Assembly: GCA_035638775.1 (NCBI GenBank)
Contig: DASQZJ010000059.1
Location: 1 to 43,281, forward strand
Source of the DNA: DASQZJ01 sp035638775
GTDB lineage: Bacteria > Pseudomonadota > Gammaproteobacteria > UBA5335 > SLRW01
Direction of reading: 5' to 3'
DNA: 43,281 nucleotides
Shown here: one piece after another, positions 39,657 through 43,281 of the stretch
Numbering within the stretch: position 1 is the stretch's first letter
How the letters are laid out: every line of letters begins with the position of its first letter
Translations under genes and position numbers: made by a program
The notes under the pieces: model-generated
The model's input: the letters and a program-made list of their open reading frames with translations, nothing else
What the model was told of the DNA's origin: nothing
Database searches by the model: none

Positions 39657-42302
39657 ATGGCCGCAGCGTCAAGGCGCCGCTACCGTCCCGGGACCATCTG
39701 CCTCGTCTACGGGGCCGTCGGGCTCGGCTGGATCGTGGCGACGGACCTGGTCGTCAAGGTTCTCGCGCAGGGCAGCGCGAGCGTCTCCCTGTGGGAGATG
39801 GGGAAGGGCTCGTTGTTCGTGGTGGCGACTGGAGCGTTGCTGTATGCCCTTCTGCGTCGGCGGGAGCAGGAGGTCTCCGCGACCGTCGACAGCCTCGAGC
39901 GGCTCCGGCAGAGTTACCGCTCGCTGTTCGAGCACAACCCGGACGCGGTTTACTCGCTGGATCTCCAGGGGCGCTATACCGAGGTCAATGCCACGACCTG
40001 CGAGCTCTTCGGCGGCACGCCACGGGACTATGTCGGACAGCACTTCAGCCGCTTCATCGAGCCCGGTGAACTGGAGCAGGCGGGCGCGGCCTTCGACACG
40101 CTGCGGGCCGGCGAGGGGGTCACGCTGGAGCTGATCACCCGCCGCCTGGACGGTACGCCGCTGGAGTGCCAGGTCGTGGCCATGCCGATCCTGGTCGACG
40201 GCGAGGTCACCGGGATACACGGCATCACCAAGGACATCTCGGCCCGCAAGCAGGCGGAACGGGATCTGGCGCACCGGGAAGAGCTCTACCGCCTGCTGTT
40301 CGACAGCAACCTCTACGGCTTTCTCCTGACCCGTACCGACGGCGCGATCCGGCAGGCCAACGTCGCGGCGTGCCGCATGCTGGGCTACTCGGAGGCCGAG
40401 CTGATCGAGGGCGGACGCGCGCTGGTCCGGGACCCCGACGACCCGGAGTGGGAGCGGCTGCTCGAACACCGGCGGCGCACCGGCCACTACGAGGGGGTCG
40501 TGCGGGGCATTCGGAAGGACGGCCGCCGCATCATCGCGGAGGCCGCAACCACCCTGTTCACGGACAGTCGCGGCGAGGTTCACACCAGCTTCATCTTCCG
40601 CGACATCACCGAGCAGCGCGCCCGCGAATCCGAGTACCGCCTGCTGGCGCGGGCCATGGAGAATGCCGCCGAAGGGATGGTGATCCTCGACCGGGACTGG
40701 CGCATCACCTATGTCAATGACGCCGTCGAAGGGATTACCGGCTTCCCGCCGGAAAAGCTCATCGGGGAGGTCCCGGCGGACGTCATCGAGGACCGCAACC
40801 CGCGGCTGTACGCCGACATCCTGCGCGCGCTCGAGCACGAGGGCAGCTGGCACGGGGAGCTGCAGAACCGGCGCCGCGACGGCGCCGCGTTCCCCGGGCT
40901 GTACAGCGTCAGCCGCGTGAGCGACGAGCAGGGCCGGACCAGCCACTACGTGGTGGTCTTTTCGGACCTGAGCGTCTTCCGGCACTACGAGGAGCGGGTC
41001 GAGTTCCTGTCCCACCACGACCCGGTAACCGGACTGGCCAACGCCGCGCTGGTCATGCGCCGCGGCGGCGAGGCGATCCGCGACGCGCGCGGGCGGCGGC
41101 GCGGCGCGGCGGTGATGCTGCTGGACCTGGACCGTTTCAAGCCGGTCAACGAGTCCCTGGGGCACGCGGTCGGCGATTCGCTGCTCGCGGCAGTGGGCGA
41201 GCGCCTGCGCGAGTGCGTGACGGCCCCTGCCGTGGTCGGACGGCGCGGCGGCGACGAGTTCGCCCTGGTGCTCGGGAACCTGGCCGACGCGAACGACGCC
41301 GGGGTCGTCGCGGAGCGCATCGGCGTGGAGTTCCAGCGTCCGTTCCGCGTGGACGGGCACACCCTTTACACGTCCGCCAGCATCGGCATCGCCTGTTTCC
41401 CCGGCGACGGCGCCGACATGCAGGCGCTGCTGCGTAACGCCGATTCCGCGATGTACCGGGCCAAGGAACTGGGCCGCAAGACCTGGCAGTTCTATTCCTC
41501 CGATCTCAATGCGCGAGCGCGGCGCGCGCTGCGGCTGCAGAACGACCTGCACGAGGTGCTCGAGCGGGACGAGCTCGAGTTGCACTTCCAGCCGATCGTG
41601 CACCTGGCGACGGGGCAGATCACCGGAGCCGAGGCGCTGCTGCGCTGGCGTCACCCGGAGCTCGGGCTGGTCTCGCCGGCGGAGTTCATCCCCCTGGCCG
41701 AAGAGAGCGGCAGCATCGTTGCGATCGGGGAATGGGCGCTGGAGCGGGCCTGTCGCTATGCGCGCCACGTGCAGGACCGCGGCTTCGCCTCCTTCCGGAT
41801 GTCGGTGAACCTGTCACCGGTCCAGTTCCGCCGTCCCGACCTGGCGCGCCGGGTCGCCGCGAGCATCGAGCGGGCGGGTCTCCCGGCGGGGGCCCTGGAG
41901 CTGGAGATCACGGAAGGCACCGCCATGGAGCCGGGCGTGGACGGGCCGGGCATCCTGCGGGAGCTGCACGAGATCGGCGTGCGGCTGGCCCTGGACGACT
42001 TCGGGACGGGCTATAGCTCGCTGGCCTATCTCAAGGACATGGACCTGGATTATCTCAAGATCGACAAGACATTCACTGCCGGCTTGCCCGAGGACGCCGG
42101 CGACGTCGCGATCACGCGCACCATCCTCGGCATTGCCGAGCAGTTCCGGGTCAACGTGATCGCGGAGGGCATCGAGACCGAGGCCCAGTGGCGCGCATTG
42201 CAGGAATGGCGTTGCGAGGAGGGCCAGGGGTACCTGTTCAGCCGGCCCGTCGGACCGGACGCCATGATGCAGCGGTTGCTGGAGCGTCGCGTGCTCCCGT
42301 GA
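39657..42302 (+). CDS. Membrane PAS-PAS-PAS-GGDEF-EAL cyclic-di-GMP protein
   Basis: The 881-residue product has two membrane segments (about 13-35 and 52-68), three PAS domains (about 75-200, 208-325 and 328-450), a GGDEF domain (about 455-615) and an EAL domain (about 625-880). The synthesis motif is intact (RRGGDEF), as is LDLDRFK. The hydrolysis motif is EALLRW, with DDFGTGYSSL and AEGIETE. The inhibitory RxxD site before GGDEF is absent. It could therefore make or break cyclic-di-GMP in response to the PAS domains; which activity dominates is unknown. GGAGGAGG lies four bases before the ATG. Confidence 0.95.
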   Translation: MAAASRRRYRPGTICLVYGAVGLGWIVATDLVVKVLAQGSASVSLWEMGKGSLFVVATGALLYALLRRREQEVSATVDSLERLRQSYRSLFEHNPDAVYSLDLQGRYTEVNATTCELFGGTPRDYVGQHFSRFIEPGELEQAGAAFDTLRAGEGVTLELITRRLDGTPLECQVVAMPILVDGEVTGIHGITKDISARKQAERDLAHREELYRLLFDSNLYGFLLTRTDGAIRQANVAACRMLGYSEAELIEGGRALVRDPDDPEWERLLEHRRRTGHYEGVVRGIRKDGRRIIAEAATTLFTDSRGEVHTSFIFRDITEQRARESEYRLLARAMENAAEGMVILDRDWRITYVNDAVEGITGFPPEKLIGEVPADVIEDRNPRLYADILRALEHEGSWHGELQNRRRDGAAFPGLYSVSRVSDEQGRTSHYVVVFSDLSVFRHYEERVEFLSHHDPVTGLANAALVMRRGGEAIRDARGRRRGAAVMLLDLDRFKPVNESLGHAVGDSLLAAVGERLRECVTAPAVVGRRGGDEFALVLGNLADANDAGVVAERIGVEFQRPFRVDGHTLYTSASIGIACFPGDGADMQALLRNADSAMYRAKELGRKTWQFYSSDLNARARRALRLQNDLHEVLERDELELHFQPIVHLATGQITGAEALLRWRHPELGLVSPAEFIPLAEESGSIVAIGEWALERACRYARHVQDRGFASFRMSVNLSPVQFRRPDLARRVAASIERAGLPAGALELEITEGTAMEPGVDGPGILRELHEIGVRLALDDFGTGYSSLAYLKDMDLDYLKIDKTFTAGLPEDAGDVAITRTILGIAEQFRVNVIAEGIETEAQWRALQEWRCEEGQGYLFSRPVGPDAMMQRLLERRVLP

Positions 42303-42307
42303 GGCTT

Positions 42308-42330
42308 GCGTCGCCCCGGGGGCCCGACGC
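42308..42330 (+). other. Short hairpin after the GGDEF-EAL gene
   Basis: GCGTCG at 42308-42313 pairs with CGACGC at 42325-42330 around an 11-base GC-rich loop, five bases after the stop codon. No T-tract follows, so it is a weak terminator candidate at best. Confidence 0.3.
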
Positions 42331-42416
42331 TCAGGATGGCCAGGGGTGCGGGGTGCGGTGGTCCCGCGCTCCGGAGCCCGATTGCGGAGCGACGTGAAGC
42401 GAGGAGGAGATACCGG

Positions 42417-43281
42417 ATGACCATGAGCAGGAGGGCGGCGATCACGGCCGCTGCCGCGCTGGCACTGGTGGCGAGCGGAGCGGCGGCGAGGGTCTCGCCG
42501 CAGAAGGCGGAGAAGCTGGGCAAGACGCTGACGCCGGTCGGGGCGACCCGGGCCGGCAGCAAGGACGGCCGGATCCCGCCCTGGACCGGCGGACTGAGCC
42601 GCTACCCCGCGAGCGTGAAATCACGGCTGCCCGACATCAAGTACAAGGGGAACCTGGTGGCGTTCCTGACCCGCTACTACAACGAGTGGGGAGACAAGGC
42701 CCTGCCCAACCCGTATGGCAATGACAAGGTCAAGTTCACCATTACCTCGAAGAACTACCGGAAGTACGCCGACCACCTGCCCCCGGGCCTGATCGCGATG
42801 TTCAGGCACTACAAGGACTTCAGGATGAAGATCTACCCGACCCGGCGCAGCGCGGCGTACCCGAAGAAGGTGTATGCGGCCACCCGAAAGAATGCCACCC
42901 GTGCGACGCTGCACGGGCTGAACGGGGTGGAGAACGCGGCCGTGGGCTTCCCGTTCCCGATCCCGCAGAGCGCACCGCAGGTCATGTGGAACCACATGCT
43001 GGGCTGGCACTTCCCGAACTCGGTCATCGTGCACGAGGCGAACGCGATCGTCTCCCAGAGCGGCAGCTACTACCTGGTCGGAAACACCGTCCGGGTCAAG
43101 TTCTGGTACGACCGCTTCGGCATGACGCCGAAGAAGCTCGAGCAGCACAAGAACATGAACGTCTACCTGATCTCCCAGGTGGTCTCGCCGGCGCGGCTGG
43201 CGGGCAACGTGCTGCTGGTGTGGGAGCCGATCAACCTGGAGAAGCAGCACCGCAGCGCGTGGATCTACAATCCCGGCCAGC
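42417..43281 (+). CDS. DUF1329 family secreted protein, N-terminal part
   Basis: This gene runs off the right edge; 288 codons are visible with no stop. It opens with a signal peptide (MTMSRRAAITAAAALALVAS, about 25 residues to GAAA) followed by KLGKTLTPVGA and GRIPPWTGGL, the conserved start of DUF1329 proteins. Later WNHMLGWHF and FPFPIP agree. Members are periplasmic or outer-membrane associated and often lie beside DUF1302 and RND/MMPL exporter genes; those would be downstream, outside the window. Function is unknown. GAGGAGGAG lies seven bases before the ATG. The visible part is rich in Lys and Tyr compared with its neighbours. Confidence 0.88.
   Translation, partial: MTMSRRAAITAAAALALVASGAAARVSPQKAEKLGKTLTPVGATRAGSKDGRIPPWTGGLSRYPASVKSRLPDIKYKGNLVAFLTRYYNEWGDKALPNPYGNDKVKFTITSKNYRKYADHLPPGLIAMFRHYKDFRMKIYPTRRSAAYPKKVYAATRKNATRATLHGLNGVENAAVGFPFPIPQSAPQVMWNHMLGWHFPNSVIVHEANAIVSQSGSYYLVGNTVRVKFWYDRFGMTPKKLEQHKNMNVYLISQVVSPARLAGNVLLVWEPINLEKQHRSAWIYNPGQ

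Noticed and set aside
1..43281. Search for CRISPR arrays, insertion sequences, phage genes, tRNA-linked att sites and toxin-antitoxin pairs
   Set aside because: No regularly spaced repeats, transposase or integrase motifs, or small paired toxin genes were seen; the window is continuous housekeeping DNA.

Overview
This window is a stretch of high-GC chromosomal DNA from a gammaproteobacterium, made up almost entirely of housekeeping genes. Three things point to that group. The block mtnA, gyrA, serC, pheA, hisC, tyrA, aroA, cmk, rpsA, ihfB, together with yciK, the HAD phosphatase, ubiG and the TRZ/ATZ deaminase beside it, is the gene order known from Pseudomonas. ZipA, LapA/LapB, CysZ, YciB and RluB are proteins typical of Gammaproteobacteria. 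Chromosome condensation uses SMC-ScpA-ScpB rather than MukBEF, which excludes the enterobacterial lineage. A Chromatiales or Ectothiorhodospiraceae-like host is my inference, not something I could test. I see no tRNA, rRNA, CRISPR array, insertion sequence or phage gene.

Layout. At 1-1328 are the end of an aminotransferase, then cysZ and queF on the minus strand. A 389-base gap with several inverted repeats separates queF from the divergent smc-zipA-ligA-DUF1499 operon (1718-8538). The minus-strand operon yciB-yciI-bolA-ppiC (10959 down to 8902) ends at a clear terminator. Next, on the plus strand, come yciO, an M50 protease, trpS, scpA, scpB, rluB and a HhH DNA glycosylase (11129-16804). These converge on a minus-strand group running mscS, MTA/SAH deaminase, ubiG, HAD phosphatase (gph/mupP-like), a squalene-synthase-like gene and yciK (22114 down to 16755).

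From 22361 to 33737 the plus strand carries mtnA, gyrA and a mixed-function supraoperon (serC, serA, pheA, hisC, tyrA, aroA, cmk). It continues with rpsA, ihfB, lapA, lapB, a ComEA-like gene with a strong terminator, galU, a membrane PAS-GGDEF-EAL protein, and the start of a DUF1329 gene cut by the window edge.

How the genes work together. SMC, ScpA and ScpB are the complete condensin. ZipA (division), LigA (DNA sealing), GyrA and IHF-beta add chromosome and division functions. The MTA/SAH deaminase and MtnA are two steps of methionine salvage. SerC plus SerA make serine; PheA, TyrA, HisC and AroA make aromatic amino acids and histidine. Many junctions are ATGA or GTGA overlaps (zipA/ligA region, scpA/scpB/rluB/nth, deaminase/ubiG/gph, hisC/tyrA/aroA/cmk), which suggests translational coupling.

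I did not find a clearly new multi-gene system. The points most worth checking are the palindrome-rich queF-smc gap with a two-way terminator-like hairpin, a squalene-synthase homologue lacking its first Asp-rich motif, a TrpRS with an iron-sulfur-type cysteine motif, a DNA glycosylase with Glu in place of the EndoIII lysine, a YciK-type SDR with Asp in place of the catalytic Ser, and a Clostridia-type SerA inserted into the supraoperon.
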